The translations under genes were made by a program, and so were the position numbers. Positions 34,380 through 45,887 of a DNA stretch of 64,000 bases are shown here, one piece after another. The notes beneath the pieces were generated by a model. It did no database searches. It was not told the DNA's origin and was given only the letters and a program-made list of their open reading frames with translations. This DNA is from Flavobacterium potami. Lineage in GTDB: Bacteria > Bacteroidota > Bacteroidia > Flavobacteriales > Flavobacteriaceae. The stretch is taken from contig NZ_JAINUY010000002.1 of NCBI RefSeq assembly GCF_020026915.1, positions 310,001 through 374,000 on the forward strand, given 5' to 3'. The stretch's first letter is position 1; the number at the start of each line of letters is the position of its first letter.

Positions 34380-34662
34380 AAGTGACAAAGGCTCAAAGTG
34401 ACAAAGGGACAGAGGTTTCTAATCTTTGGGTAAATTAAATCATATTTTTGAAGCAGGGAGAGGGAACGGGTATAAGTTCTTTTTTCTTGCTTCTTTTTTT
34501 AGGTTATAAGGTACTGAGGCTTTGAGGTTCTAAGTTTTTTAATCTGTGTGAATCCTTTTAATCTGTAGCAAAAGAAAAAATAAATGTTAGTTTTGCATGA
34601 AGCTGAAGTAAGCGGAAAGGCGAATAAGTCTTTCATCTTGCTTCTTTCCTCTTTAAAAATCT
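34380..34662. other. Repeat-containing gap after nagB
   Basis: Starts with GTGACAAAG-type octamers (34380-34410). Later the words CTTGCTTCTTT occur near 34488 and again near 34638 in similar surroundings, a loose direct duplication. A TAGTTTTG at 34588-34595 could be the -7 element of the next gene. No terminator is clear. Confidence 0.45.
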
Positions 34663-34893
34663 ATGGACCAAGACAAAAAACAACTCATAAAACTAGCCCA
34701 CACCAAAATGCCTTTCGGGAAATATGAAGGACGATATTTAATTGATCTTCCAGAATATTACGTCGTTTGGTATCATAATAAAGGATTTCCAAAGGGAGAA
34801 TTGGGACAGCAGTTGCAACTTATTTATGAATTGAAGCTAAATGGTTTGGAAGAATTGATTCGAAATATTAAGAAGCAATATCCGAAACCTTAA
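34663..34893 (+). CDS. DUF3820 family small protein
   Basis: 76 residues. MPFGKYEGRYLIDLPEYYVVWY is the diagnostic core (MPFGKYKG, then LPxxYLxW) of DUF3820, and the chain ends in a helix. The same core is found in quorum-sensing-like and exonuclease-associated domains, but as a stand-alone protein it has no proved role. No signal peptide. It lies between nagB and a TPR-like protein without obvious operon links. Confidence 0.8.
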   Translation: MDQDKKQLIKLAHTKMPFGKYEGRYLIDLPEYYVVWYHNKGFPKGELGQQLQLIYELKLNGLEELIRNIKKQYPKP

Positions 34894-35002
34894 AGTATCA
34901 TGGCTCAGTCTTAGAGCGCTTTAGTCTTATTTTGTTGTTTTTTTTGCTTTTAAAGGCTATTTATTTCTTGTCATATAATTATTCTTGTTTAAAAGGATTT
35001 GT

Positions 35003-35698
35003 ATGAAGAGTTTGAAAAAAATCACATTTTTGTTTTTCTGTATTGCTCAAGTTTCTTTTTCCCAACGTCAAGATGTAAATCAATTATTGATAGATGGAGA
35101 AAAAGCATATTTAGAAAACAATTTTTTATTAGCAAAAGATATTTATTTAAAAGCAGTAAGTCTTGGTAAAGAAAATAAGGACTGTTGGTTTAATCTGGCA
35201 ACATCAGAACTAAAATTAGAAGAATATGAAAATGCGTGTGAGCATTTTTATCAAGCTTATCTATTGGATGATGTTGAAGCTTTGAAAGTGATAAAAGAAA
35301 ACTGTCCTGACTTTAGAAATGGATCAATAATGTCTCTTAATGATGTTGAGGAAAAGCCTAAGTTTATATATGGAAAAAAGGAATACTTACTTATAATAGG
35401 TAATGCTTTAAATCCCAAATATACAAGTATTTTAAGGAGTAGATTTAAATGGTCAGGAATTATGTCGAAATACAAAGGAAGTGTTTTTGTTCAATTTAAA
35501 GTTAATAAACATGATGGTTTAGATGTAAAAGTATTAAGGGTTAGTGGAAATCAAAAAGAAGCTGAAATTATAAAAAAAGAAATGTTGTCAATTTTAAAAG
35601 ACTTAGTAGTCTATGTTTCGGCTAAACAGAATGGGGTTAATGTTGATTTATGGGATAAATGGTCGATGACATTCAATTTTTTAATGCTTGGCAAATAA
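35003..35698 (+). CDS. Exported protein with TPR-like repeats and TonB-C-like end
   Basis: 231 residues from the ATG at 35003; the frame begins six codons earlier at a TTG, which is less likely. The signal peptide ends near SFSQ. Residues about 25-95 form two or three TPR-like helical pairs (AYLENNFLLAKDIYLKAVSLG; CWFNLATSELKLEEYENACEHFYQAYLL). The C-terminal part (GSVFVQFKVNKHDGLDVKVLRVSGN) looks like the beta-alpha-beta core of a TonB C-terminal domain. I do not recognise the full architecture. It stands alone, with a gap to pyrG. Confidence 0.7.
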   Translation: MKSLKKITFLFFCIAQVSFSQRQDVNQLLIDGEKAYLENNFLLAKDIYLKAVSLGKENKDCWFNLATSELKLEEYENACEHFYQAYLLDDVEALKVIKENCPDFRNGSIMSLNDVEEKPKFIYGKKEYLLIIGNALNPKYTSILRSRFKWSGIMSKYKGSVFVQFKVNKHDGLDVKVLRVSGNQKEAEIIKKEMLSILKDLVVYVSAKQNGVNVDLWDKWSMTFNFLMLGK

Positions 35699-35848
35699 AG
35701 CAAAACCTTTTAAATTGAACTGAAATAATTCAATTTGGAAATTAAACTTTAATTTGAAAAAAAAGAAGAGATTCGGGAATTCTTCAATAAGAATCTTATT
35801 TTAAACTTAAAATTATTGATTATAAAAACAACTATTCAATCTATTTAA

Positions 35849-37561
<1,713 letters not shown>

Positions 37562-37640
37562 TAATTATATTCTAAGAGGTGTAACTTTTAAATTAAACGA
37601 ATAACTAATAACCTCAAACGAATAACTTTTTTTAAAAATA

Positions 37641-39554
37641 ATGGAAGAAAAAAAATTAGACTTTAATTCAATCATTGGTTTTGTATTGATATTTGGAATT
37701 TTGATTTGGATTATGTACCAAAATCAACCTTCTGAAAAAGAAATTGCTGCTGAAAAAGCCAAGAAAGAATTAGTTGCTAAACAAGAAGCACAAGCAAAAG
37801 CTGATAAGGCTAAAACTGCATCATTACCAGCTGTGGCTGTAACTCCTGGAGATACGCTACAATTGGCTCAATTGCAAAAAACTTTAGGAGGATTTGCTTA
37901 TTCTGCAACGCTTCCTTCTGCAAAAGAAGCTTTTACAACAATTGAAAACGAGAAAATTAAACTTAAAATCGCTAATAAAGGTGGTTACATTGTTGAAGCT
38001 ACTTTAAAAGAATTCGAAAGATTTAAAAAAGGTTCAGGTCAATTAGTGGAGTTAATCAAAAATAATAACTCGAATTTAAATTTACAGCTTCTTACTACAG
38101 ATAACAGAACATTAAATTCTAAAGATTTGTATTTTGAACCTACTTTAGAAAAAATTGGTGTAGACCAAGTTTTATCTATGCGTTTGAAAGCAGGAGCTAA
38201 CGAATTTTTAGAATATAAATATATCTTGAAACCAAATGATTATTTAGTTGGTTTTGATATTCGTTCTCAAGGTTTGAATAGAGTTCTAAATTCTGCTAAA
38301 CCAATTGATTTGCAATGGGATCTAAAAACGTATCGTAATGAAAAAAGTATTTCTTACGAAAATCGTTATGGACAAATTGATTACAAATACGAGGAATCAA
38401 AATACAATAATGTAAGTTCTCACGGTCAAGGAAAAGAAGAAACTCCTACTAAAGTAAGTTTTATAGCTTTTAAACAACATTTCTTTACGACAATTTTGTC
38501 TACAGAAAAACCTTTTGAAACTTCAAAATTACAATCTGATGATTTAGTTAAGGATGAAAAGATCGATACTGTTTTTACAAAGCAGTTTAGAGCTAATTTG
38601 CCTTTAGTATTTACAAATGGTGAGATCGATTACAAAATGAATTTGTATATGGGTCCTGCAGATTATAAGACATTAAAAGCTTACGATAAAAACTTCGAAA
38701 AAATCATTCCATTAGGATGGGGTATTTTCGGATGGATCAACAAATGGATTTTTATTCCGTTATTTGGATTCTTAAGTTCAACAATTGGATTGGCATTAGG
38801 AATTTCAATTATCATTTTTACCATTATCATCAAATTGGCTATGTCGCCAATTACGTATAAGTCATTCTTGTCTCAGGCTAAAATGAAAGTTTTAAGACCT
38901 GATATTGCAGAGTTGGGAGAGAAATTCAAAAAAGACCCAATGAAGAAACAACAGGAAACAATGAAACTGTACAACAAAGCAGGAGTAAACCCAATGGCAG
39001 GATGTATTCCAGCATTGATTCAGTTGCCTTTCATGTATGCTTCTTTCCAGTTTTTCCCTGCAGCATTTGAATTAAGACAAAAAAGTTTCCTTTGGGCAGA
39101 CGATTTATCATCTTTTGACTCGGTTGTAAAATTACCATTCAATATTCCAATGTACGGAGATCACATCAGTTTGTTCCCAATTTTGGCTGCAATTGCGATT
39201 TTCTTCTATATGAAAATGACTTCTGGAGATCAGCAAATGGCAGCTCCTCAGCAAGAAGGTATGCCGGATATGGCTAAAATGATGAAAATCATGATTTATG
39301 TTTCGCCATTGATGATGTTAATTTTCTTCAACAACTACGGTTCTGGATTGTCTTTATATAACTTTATTTCCAACTTAATTACAATCGGAATTATGTTTGT
39401 AATTAAGAATTACATTGTAGATAGTGATAAAATTCACGCTCAGATTCAGGAAAATAAACAAAGAGAACCTAAAAAGCCAAGTAAGTTTCAACAGCGTCTT
39501 CAAGAAGTAATGGAACAACAAGAAGCGGCAAAAGCTCAGAATAAAAAGAAATAA
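37641..39554 (+). CDS. yidC: Membrane protein insertase YidC
   Basis: 637 residues. An N-terminal membrane anchor (about 9-26) is followed by a Lys/Ala-rich linker, a large periplasmic beta-domain (about 90-350) and the conserved five-helix core (about 355-590). The cytoplasmic loop has the AQAKMKVLRPD segment; the core carries the LAMSPITYKSF helix with its charged surroundings. The C-terminus is Lys/Gln-rich, which helps bind ribosomes in some YidC proteins. It inserts membrane proteins with or without Sec. A terminator follows. Confidence 0.95.
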   Translation: MEEKKLDFNSIIGFVLIFGILIWIMYQNQPSEKEIAAEKAKKELVAKQEAQAKADKAKTASLPAVAVTPGDTLQLAQLQKTLGGFAYSATLPSAKEAFTTIENEKIKLKIANKGGYIVEATLKEFERFKKGSGQLVELIKNNNSNLNLQLLTTDNRTLNSKDLYFEPTLEKIGVDQVLSMRLKAGANEFLEYKYILKPNDYLVGFDIRSQGLNRVLNSAKPIDLQWDLKTYRNEKSISYENRYGQIDYKYEESKYNNVSSHGQGKEETPTKVSFIAFKQHFFTTILSTEKPFETSKLQSDDLVKDEKIDTVFTKQFRANLPLVFTNGEIDYKMNLYMGPADYKTLKAYDKNFEKIIPLGWGIFGWINKWIFIPLFGFLSSTIGLALGISIIIFTIIIKLAMSPITYKSFLSQAKMKVLRPDIAELGEKFKKDPMKKQQETMKLYNKAGVNPMAGCIPALIQLPFMYASFQFFPAAFELRQKSFLWADDLSSFDSVVKLPFNIPMYGDHISLFPILAAIAIFFYMKMTSGDQQMAAPQQEGMPDMAKMMKIMIYVSPLMMLIFFNNYGSGLSLYNFISNLITIGIMFVIKNYIVDSDKIHAQIQENKQREPKKPSKFQQRLQEVMEQQEAAKAQNKKK

Positions 39555-39563
39555 TTCTCATAT

Positions 39564-39595
39564 AAAAAAAATCCCGATTTAATCGGGATTTTTTT
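39564..39595 (+). terminator. Terminator of pyrG-yidC
   Basis: The stem AATCCCGATT / AATCGGGATT with a T-run, ten bases after the yidC stop codon. Confidence 0.9.
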
Positions 39596-39652
39596 ATATC
39601 AATATAATTTATAATTTAGATTTTCGTTAAGCTTAAAAACAAAACTATTTCT

Positions 39653-40378
39653 ATGATCTCTAAAAAAATCATATCAGCAATATTATTCTTGTCATCTTTA
39701 ATTTCTAACGCTCAGGCAGACATCAATAAGGTCGATGCAGCTGGAAAAAAAGACGGGCTTTGGAAAGGTACTTATACAGAATCTAAACGACCTCGTTATG
39801 AAGGAACTTTTAATCACGGGAAAGAAACCGGTATTTTTAAATTTTTCGATGATACCAAAAGAGGAGATGTTATCGCTACTAGAGATTTTAGCGCAAATGA
39901 TGGAAGTTCGTATACTATTTTTTACGATCAAAGCAAAAACAAGGTAAGCGAAGGAAAGGAAGTTGGAAAATCTCGTGAAGGAGAATGGAAATATTACCAT
40001 AAAGCTTCTAAAGTTTTGATGACGCTTGAGAACTATAAAAATGGTAAGTTAGAAGGGTTGAGAACTATTTATTATCCAAATGCAAATGTTGCAGAAGAGA
40101 TGATGTATAAAAATGGTATGCAAGAAGGACCGTATAAAAAAATGGGAATAGACGGAACGCTTTTGGAAGAGTCAAATTTTAAAAATAATGAATATAACGG
40201 AGATGCTGTTTTTTATGATTCAGACAAATCTGTTGCTTCTAAGGGGAAGTTTGTAAATGGTAAAAAAGCAGGGATGTGGCAGTTTTATCAAAAAGGCAAA
40301 TTGGTAAAGGAAGTCAATATGAGTGATCCTAAAAATACTAATAAAGCTGCTGAAAAAGGTTCGGCTCCTAAAAAGTAA
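39653..40378 (+). CDS. Exported MORN-repeat (YwqK-like) protein
   Basis: 241 residues with a signal peptide (cleavage near SNAQ). The body is a run of MORN-type repeats of about 22 residues, such as KKDGLWKGTY, GKETGIFKFF, SREGEWKYY, GKLEGLRTIYY and GKKAGMWQFY. The family is sometimes called YwqK antitoxin-like, but no toxin is next to it, and an exported form with MORN repeats is common in Bacteroidota without known function. It is alone, followed by a promoter for DUF4956. Confidence 0.85.
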   Translation: MISKKIISAILFLSSLISNAQADINKVDAAGKKDGLWKGTYTESKRPRYEGTFNHGKETGIFKFFDDTKRGDVIATRDFSANDGSSYTIFYDQSKNKVSEGKEVGKSREGEWKYYHKASKVLMTLENYKNGKLEGLRTIYYPNANVAEEMMYKNGMQEGPYKKMGIDGTLLEESNFKNNEYNGDAVFYDSDKSVASKGKFVNGKKAGMWQFYQKGKLVKEVNMSDPKNTNKAAEKGSAPKK

Positions 40379-40417
40379 TAGTGTAAAAGCTTTGTGTCTA
40401 CTTCATTAAAAATAAAA

Positions 40418-40446
40418 TTGATAAAGAATAAAATTGTTTACATTTG
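40418..40446 (+). promoter_or_regulatory. Promoter TTG-N18-TACATTTG of the DUF4956 gene
   Basis: TTG at 40418-40420 and TACATTTG at 40439-40446 are 18 bases apart. The ATG is at 40468. Confidence 0.55.
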
Positions 40447-40467
40447 AGTAACCAATTATTCTAACCA

Positions 40468-41025
40468 ATGGATTTAAAAGAGCTTTTAGGACGATTTTTA
40501 TTATTGTTTGTCTCAATTTTAATTCTCTATTTTTTCTCTAACAGAAAAGACAATGCTACTATAAATCCGTTAATGGTGATTGTCGGACTTTGCACTTTTT
40601 CTCTTTGTTATCTTTTTACGAAAATAGAAATCGGAGTTGGAATCGGTTTTGGACTTTTTGCTATTTTTTCGATACTTCGGTTTAGAACACAATCTTTTAC
40701 GGTAAATGCTATAATCTTTCTTTTTGCGACAATAACTTTGTCAATTCTGGATATTATGTATCCGTTTGAAAAGATGGAGCTATTACTTTTCTTTCAGGTC
40801 ATAATTATCGGATTTTACATTGCTGCTTCAATAATCGTCAATAAAAAAGCTTCAAAATATCTCAATACCGTAGATTTGAAAATTCCGCTTGACGATAATT
40901 TTTCTTTAAATTCAGAAGTAATTCGCAAATCAATTCAGGAGAAAATTAAGATTGAAGATTTTGATTTTAAGATTGTTTTGATCAACACGGCAAGCAACGA
41001 AATAGATGTATTAATTTTCTATTGA
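40468..41025 (+). CDS. DUF4956 family membrane protein
   Basis: 185 residues with four hydrophobic helices in the first 125 residues, then a soluble domain (DFDFKIVLINTASNEIDVLIFY). The segment GIGFGLFAIFSILRFRTQ is the family core, a glycine-rich membrane helix followed by FRT. DUF4956 proteins often neighbour polyphosphate VTC-type proteins, but none is here. The gene converges with the next one and the two coding regions overlap by 7 bases at their ends. Confidence 0.82.
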   Translation: MDLKELLGRFLLLFVSILILYFFSNRKDNATINPLMVIVGLCTFSLCYLFTKIEIGVGIGFGLFAIFSILRFRTQSFTVNAIIFLFATITLSILDIMYPFEKMELLLFFQVIIIGFYIAASIIVNKKASKYLNTVDLKIPLDDNFSLNSEVIRKSIQEKIKIEDFDFKIVLINTASNEIDVLIFY

Positions 41026-42899
41026 TCGTTAAAAGGTCGAACTTGTTTGATGTATAAGTGTCTTTTTTCGCCCACAATTTTAAATTCAATATCAACAGGA
41101 TGAAATTGGTTTTTACGCCAATAACGGTACATCTTTTCTTCAATTTTTTTACTGACATTAAAAATGTTGCTCATTTCTTTTCGACTCAATAAAGGCTCGT
41201 TATTGTTTAGATTTGAATTGGAGGTATAATCGATTTCAAAGTCGGTTTCATCTTTACCATCATTAAAATGATAAGCTACAAATTGTTCGCAGATTTCTCC
41301 TTTTTCTGGTTTTACAACCGAGTTTTCTCCTTTTTGAATGTTTACCGTAATGCCGGGGAAATTTTTTCTAAAAAGATTTTTGGTAATGATAACGCCATTT
41401 GCCAATTCGTCCGGAAAAGAACGATGTACTAGAACGCCCATTGCGATGTTTTGCTGGTCGATTCCAAAAAGTTCTCTTTCATTATACGAAGCTTCGTTCC
41501 AGACACTTGCCCAAACTTGTTTTATAGCTTTTTCGAAAGTTTTGATGCTATCGCCTAATATTCCAGTTTTAGAATCGTACAATCCAGCGCCATTAAAATC
41601 GTCTAAATCTTCTGCGTTTGTTGAGGAGCGGAATCGAAAGTTTTTAAATTTTGCATTTTTAAGTGTTTCGTTCAGTTTGGCAATCAATACTGGATTGACA
41701 TTTTCTTTTTTAATCGCATCTCTGATTTTTTTCAATTGTTTATTAATCCAGACTGTTGAGTCTTTGTGCGGATAAGCTATAAGTTCTGCAATTAAAGGAG
41801 AAATTGACGGGTTTTGGATGTGTTTCGTATAAAAATAAAATGGAATAGCGTATGCATCTTCCGGAGTTTTAAACGGAATCTCTTTTGAAATTGCAATTAA
41901 ATACGCCATGTTCTGCGCTTTTGAGCCAATGTAATTCACTCCCTTTTTAGGAATTGAGGATAAGCTGACTAACTCTGTTACAGAATTGTCAATGATAAGT
42001 TTTTTCTTTTTTCCGACTATTTTTACTGAGATTTTCTTAGTTGTTTCTTTAATGAAAAAAGTATCAACCTGAATTTTTAATTCGACTTTTTTAGAAAGTA
42101 GGTTTTTAATATTGTTGTCTTTTTCAATATCAGTATAAGCCATAATTGGGATTTTTCTATTTTTTCCCAAAAGAACCAAATGACTCAAAGGTGTCTGAAG
42201 CTCACTTACAATTATTCCCCGAACATTTGGAAGAATATCAGGTGTTCCATCCAAAATAATAATTTCGTCGGAATTAGGTTTTAAAGTTTCTAATTCTTTG
42301 ATTTTGTATTTTTTCAAAATTCCAATGTTACTTCCATGAACAACTTCCTGATACTTTATTTCACCGAAAATATAATCTGATTTAACGCATTGAATTTTAA
42401 ATTTTCCTTGCTGAAATCCTACCATCATTTCGGGATTATTCAAGTAAAATTTTAATTTTTCGCCTATAAAAGTTGAGCTTTTGACCAAATTGAAAAATCG
42501 TTCAATCAATGGAATGGGCATATGGTCTGATGCGGCTAATTCAAAAATCCATTTGTCAGTTCCTTTAATATGATTCAAATTTCCGAGAAGAAAATCTCTG
42601 TTTTTTTCGGTGTCACTATAATTTTCATTGTTAAATACATCAAGATCTTTGCTGTAGCCTAAATAATTAGTAACAAAATCGAAGTGCAATAAAATAAGGC
42701 TACTGTTGAAGTAATACATTTTCTGTTTTCGGAGATCGTAAATCACCTTTACTGATTCGATGTTGGAGAATTTATCAGACAAAGGTTTTCCTTTAAATGC
42801 TTTGTAGGCTTCATAACTTGGAATAGTAGCTGTGAAACGCTGCGCACTTAAAGTAGTGAGTATGAATAGGAAAAATAAACTGTAAATGTATTTTTTCAT
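41019..42899 (-). CDS. Exported PEP/pyruvate-binding (dikinase-like) protein
   Basis: 626 residues. A classic signal peptide (MKKYIYSLFFLF, then LSAQ, cleavage about residue 20) is followed by an uncharacterised region (25-200), a swivelling phosphohistidine-like domain (about 210-280; QTPLSHLVLLGKNRKIP with His240) and an ATP-grasp/PEP-pyruvate-binding domain (about 310-626). The ATP-binding segment FRFRSSTNAEDL (421-432) and the metal/Arg end DIEF, then YIKQVRP match PEP synthase and pyruvate phosphate dikinase. An export signal on such an enzyme is unexpected, since ATP is not normally available outside the cytoplasm. The C-terminal PEP-binding TIM barrel of PEP synthase is absent. Function unknown. 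Confidence 0.85.
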   Translation of the reverse strand: MKKYIYSLFFLFILTTLSAQRFTATIPSYEAYKAFKGKPLSDKFSNIESVKVIYDLRKQKMYYFNSSLILLHFDFVTNYLGYSKDLDVFNNENYSDTEKNRDFLLGNLNHIKGTDKWIFELAASDHMPIPLIERFFNLVKSSTFIGEKLKFYLNNPEMMVGFQQGKFKIQCVKSDYIFGEIKYQEVVHGSNIGILKKYKIKELETLKPNSDEIIILDGTPDILPNVRGIIVSELQTPLSHLVLLGKNRKIPIMAYTDIEKDNNIKNLLSKKVELKIQVDTFFIKETTKKISVKIVGKKKKLIIDNSVTELVSLSSIPKKGVNYIGSKAQNMAYLIAISKEIPFKTPEDAYAIPFYFYTKHIQNPSISPLIAELIAYPHKDSTVWINKQLKKIRDAIKKENVNPVLIAKLNETLKNAKFKNFRFRSSTNAEDLDDFNGAGLYDSKTGILGDSIKTFEKAIKQVWASVWNEASYNERELFGIDQQNIAMGVLVHRSFPDELANGVIITKNLFRKNFPGITVNIQKGENSVVKPEKGEICEQFVAYHFNDGKDETDFEIDYTSNSNLNNNEPLLSRKEMSNIFNVSKKIEEKMYRYWRKNQFHPVDIEFKIVGEKRHLYIKQVRPFNDQ

Positions 42900-42980
42900 A
42901 TCTTTAAAATAGAGGATTAAATGTACTTAAAAAAGCAATAAGTTTTATCTACTGTTGGATTACTTAAACTAATGAAAAGC

Positions 42981-43014
42981 TTTGTGAAATTCTCTATTAT
43001 TTGGTGTACCTTTG
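42981..43014 (+). promoter_or_regulatory. mnmA: Promoter TTTG-N22-TACCTTTG of mnmA
   Basis: TTTG at 42981-42984 and TACCTTTG at 43007-43014, 22 bases apart, with the ATG at 43043. A near-consensus Bacteroidota promoter. Confidence 0.65.
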
Positions 43015-43042
43015 CAACCTTAAAAAAAATAAACATTTCAAA

Positions 43043-44230
43043 ATGAAACGAGTAGTTGTTGGACTTTCAGGTGGAGTAGATTCTAGTGTTGCCGCTTATT
43101 TATTGCAGCAGCAAGGATACGAAGTAATTGGCCTTTTTATGAAGAATTGGCACGATGATTCGGTTACTATTTCTAATGAATGTCCGTGGCTTGAAGACAG
43201 TAATGATGCTTTGCTTGTTGCTGAAAAATTAGGTATACCGTTTCAAACTGTGGATTTAAGCGAAGAATATAAAGAAAAAATTGTGGACTATATGTTCAAC
43301 GAATACGAAAAAGGAAGAACTCCAAATCCTGACGTACTTTGTAATCGCGAAATCAAATTTGATGTGTTTATGAAAATCGCTTTAAGTCTTGGTGCAGATT
43401 ATGTTGCAACAGGACATTATTGTCAAAAAAACGAAATTGAAGTAGACGGAAAACCTGTTTATCAATTGGTTGCTGGAGTTGACAATAATAAAGATCAATC
43501 TTATTTCTTATGTCAGCTTTCGCAAGAGCAATTGTCTAAAGCATTGTTTCCAATTGGAGCTTTAACCAAACCAGAAGTGCGTAAAATCGCAGCTGAAATG
43601 GAATTGGTTACAGCAGAAAAGAAAGATTCTCAAGGTTTATGTTTTATTGGGAAAGTTCGACTTCCAGAATTTTTGCAGCAAAAATTACAGCCAAAAGAAG
43701 GTAAAATTGTTCAGGTTGATAAAAATGATCCGATTTATGATGTTGAAAAATCTACTGGAATTTCATTAGAAGAAGAGTTAAAACTAGAATCTCATAAACT
43801 GGAATATCTTCCAACAATGGGAAAAGTAGTTGGAAAACATCAAGGAGCTCATTATTTTACAGTTGGACAAAGAAAAGGTCTTAATGTTGGAGGAACAACA
43901 GATCCTTTATTCGTAATTGCAACCGATGTCGAAACGAATACCATTTATACCGGTTTATCAAGTCAACATCCAGGTTTGTTTAAAAAAGCACTTTTTGTCG
44001 GAAAATCAGAAGTTCACTGGATTAGAGAAGATATGATGCTAAAACCAGGAGAAAAAATGGAAGTAATGGCAAGAATCCGTTACCGTCAGCCTTTGCAAAA
44101 AGCAGTTTTACATCAGTTTGAAGATGGAATGTATGTAGCTTTTGATGAAGCACAATCTGCTATTACAGAAGGACAATTTGTGGCTTGGTATTTAGAAAAT
44201 GAATTAGTTGGTTCGGGAGTAATTTCTTAA
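43043..44230 (+). CDS. mnmA: tRNA 2-thiouridylase MnmA
   Basis: 395 residues from the ATG at 43043; the longer frame to 43001 would include the -7 element. The PP-loop GLSGGVDSS (7-15), the first catalytic cysteine in [14 protein letters not shown] and the second in GLCFIGKV are all present. MnmA puts sulfur on U34 of tRNA-Lys, -Glu and -Gln. The C-terminal beta-barrel is complete. A subtilase gene follows by 41 bases on the same strand and may be read from the same promoter. Confidence 0.95.
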   Translation: MKRVVVGLSGGVDSSVAAYLLQQQGYEVIGLFMKNWHDDSVTISNECPWLEDSNDALLVAEKLGIPFQTVDLSEEYKEKIVDYMFNEYEKGRTPNPDVLCNREIKFDVFMKIALSLGADYVATGHYCQKNEIEVDGKPVYQLVAGVDNNKDQSYFLCQLSQEQLSKALFPIGALTKPEVRKIAAEMELVTAEKKDSQGLCFIGKVRLPEFLQQKLQPKEGKIVQVDKNDPIYDVEKSTGISLEEELKLESHKLEYLPTMGKVVGKHQGAHYFTVGQRKGLNVGGTTDPLFVIATDVETNTIYTGLSSQHPGLFKKALFVGKSEVHWIREDMMLKPGEKMEVMARIRYRQPLQKAVLHQFEDGMYVAFDEAQSAITEGQFVAWYLENELVGSGVIS

Positions 44231-44271
44231 ATTTATACCTTATTTGGAAGAAATTCCTCAAAAGGTATACA

Positions 44272-45879
44272 ATGAGATATAACTTTACTTTTCTTTTATT
44301 ACTTCTGTCATTTGCTGTTTTCGCGCAGCAAGATGCTTGGGTTTATTTTAGTGGAAAACCTAATTCACAGGCTTTCTTTACCAATCCGTCTACAGAACTT
44401 TCTCAAAGAGCTTTAGATCGAAGAACTGCTCAAAATATCGCTTTAGATATTACTGATGCTCCATTGGAGATTTCGTACGTAAATCAAATTAAAAATAGTT
44501 CTGGGATTGCAGTAATGGCACAGTCTAAATGGCTGAATGCGCTCCATATTCAGGGAACACAAGCAAATATTGAGGCTTTAAAAACATTGGCTTTTGTTTC
44601 TAAAATAGAATTTGCAGATAAGACTTTAAATGCAACAGCAAAGAAAGTTTCGCAAGCTAGAGCCAGTCAAAACAATAATAAATTAAAAGCTGCAATTGAT
44701 TATTCTTATGGGAATTCTGCCAATCAAATCCAGATGTTGAATGGACAGGTTTTACATCAGCAGAATTATACTGGAGAAGGAAAAATTATTGCAGTTTTAG
44801 ATGCTGGGTTTCCAGGTGTAAATACTGCTCAGCCGTTTGAAAATCTTAGAAATAATAATAAAATTTTGGGTGGTTATGATTACACAACTAGAAATGCAAA
44901 TTTTTACACAGGAAGTGATCATGGAACAAAAGTTCTTTCTACGATTGGTGGTTATAAAGAAAATTCATTAATTGGAACAGCGCCAAATGCATCGTTTTAT
45001 CTTTTTATTACCGAAATTAATGCTTTTGAAAATCCTTTGGAAGAATCACTTTGGGTAGAGGCAGCGGAGAAAGCCGATGCATTAGGAGTCGATATCATTA
45101 CAACTTCACTTGGGTATTTTGCAGATCGCGATAATCCGAATTATAATCATACTTACAAGGATATGGACGGAATCACGAATTTTGTATCGCGTGGAGCTGA
45201 AATTGCTTTTAGTAGAGGGATTTTGGTTTTGGCCTCTGCAGGAAATGAAGGAGCGCAAGTCGAAAAGCACATTGGTTCGCCAGCTGATGCAGTTTCTGTA
45301 CTTGCAATAGGTTCGGTTACAGCATTGAAGGTACAATCAAGTTTCAGCTCGATTGGTCCAAGTTATGATGGCAGGATAAAACCAGATGTTATGGCACAAG
45401 GAACTGCTTCTGTAGTTTCTGATGCAAATGGAAATATTGGTACCGTAAACGGAACTTCTTTTTCTTGTCCGATTATGGCCGGTATGGCAGCTTCTTTGTG
45501 GCAGGCTTTTCCAACGAAAACCAATAAAGAAATCAGACAAATGATCATCACTTCAGCTGATCGATATTCAAATCCAGATAATAATTATGGTTACGGAATT
45601 CCGAATTTTGGAAAGACATTAAGCGTCGATAACTTTATTGCAGAAACTGCTTTTTCAGTTTATCCAAATCCGGTAAAAAATACGGTAACATTTTCTTTTT
45701 TAAATGAAAGTAATACTGCATCGGTAACGATTTATTCTGTATTAGGACAGAAATTAATAGAAGAAAAAATAAATAACTCAAATCCGGTTCTTTCTTTACA
45801 ATCACTTCAGAGCGGATTGTATTTTTATAGTTTTGATGCTGATAATATGCATAAAACAGGAAAGCTAATCAAGCAATAA
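44272..45879 (+). CDS. Secreted S8 subtilisin-like protease with type IX sorting domain
   Basis: 535 residues. Signal peptide 1-18 (AVFAQ), propeptide-like region about 20-145, then the subtilase domain. The catalytic triad is visible: Asp177 in IIAVLDAGF, His217 in GSDHGTKV, Ser396 in NGTSFSCP, with the oxyanion Asn324 in ASAGNEG. A C-terminal domain of about 75 residues starts at VYPNPVKNTVTF and ends with the SGLYFYSFDADN, then KTGKLIKQ pattern of type A T9SS cargo, so it should be exported across the outer membrane and be cell-surface or secreted. NMO-like gene follows by 8 bases. Confidence 0.93.
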   Translation: MRYNFTFLLLLLSFAVFAQQDAWVYFSGKPNSQAFFTNPSTELSQRALDRRTAQNIALDITDAPLEISYVNQIKNSSGIAVMAQSKWLNALHIQGTQANIEALKTLAFVSKIEFADKTLNATAKKVSQARASQNNNKLKAAIDYSYGNSANQIQMLNGQVLHQQNYTGEGKIIAVLDAGFPGVNTAQPFENLRNNNKILGGYDYTTRNANFYTGSDHGTKVLSTIGGYKENSLIGTAPNASFYLFITEINAFENPLEESLWVEAAEKADALGVDIITTSLGYFADRDNPNYNHTYKDMDGITNFVSRGAEIAFSRGILVLASAGNEGAQVEKHIGSPADAVSVLAIGSVTALKVQSSFSSIGPSYDGRIKPDVMAQGTASVVSDANGNIGTVNGTSFSCPIMAGMAASLWQAFPTKTNKEIRQMIITSADRYSNPDNNYGYGIPNFGKTLSVDNFIAETAFSVYPNPVKNTVTFSFLNESNTASVTIYSVLGQKLIEEKINNSNPVLSLQSLQSGLYFYSFDADNMHKTGKLIKQ

Positions 45880-45887
45880 TTCTTTTA

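Noticed and set aside
39653..40378. YwqK antitoxin of a toxin-antitoxin pair
   Set aside because: The gene encodes a signal peptide and MORN repeats, and neither neighbour (yidC, DUF4956) is a toxin.
41338..41775. Open frame of 145 codons antisense to the exported PEP/pyruvate-binding gene
   Set aside because: It lies wholly inside a gene with conserved ATP-grasp motifs; the antisense product is Ser/Leu-rich shadow sequence.
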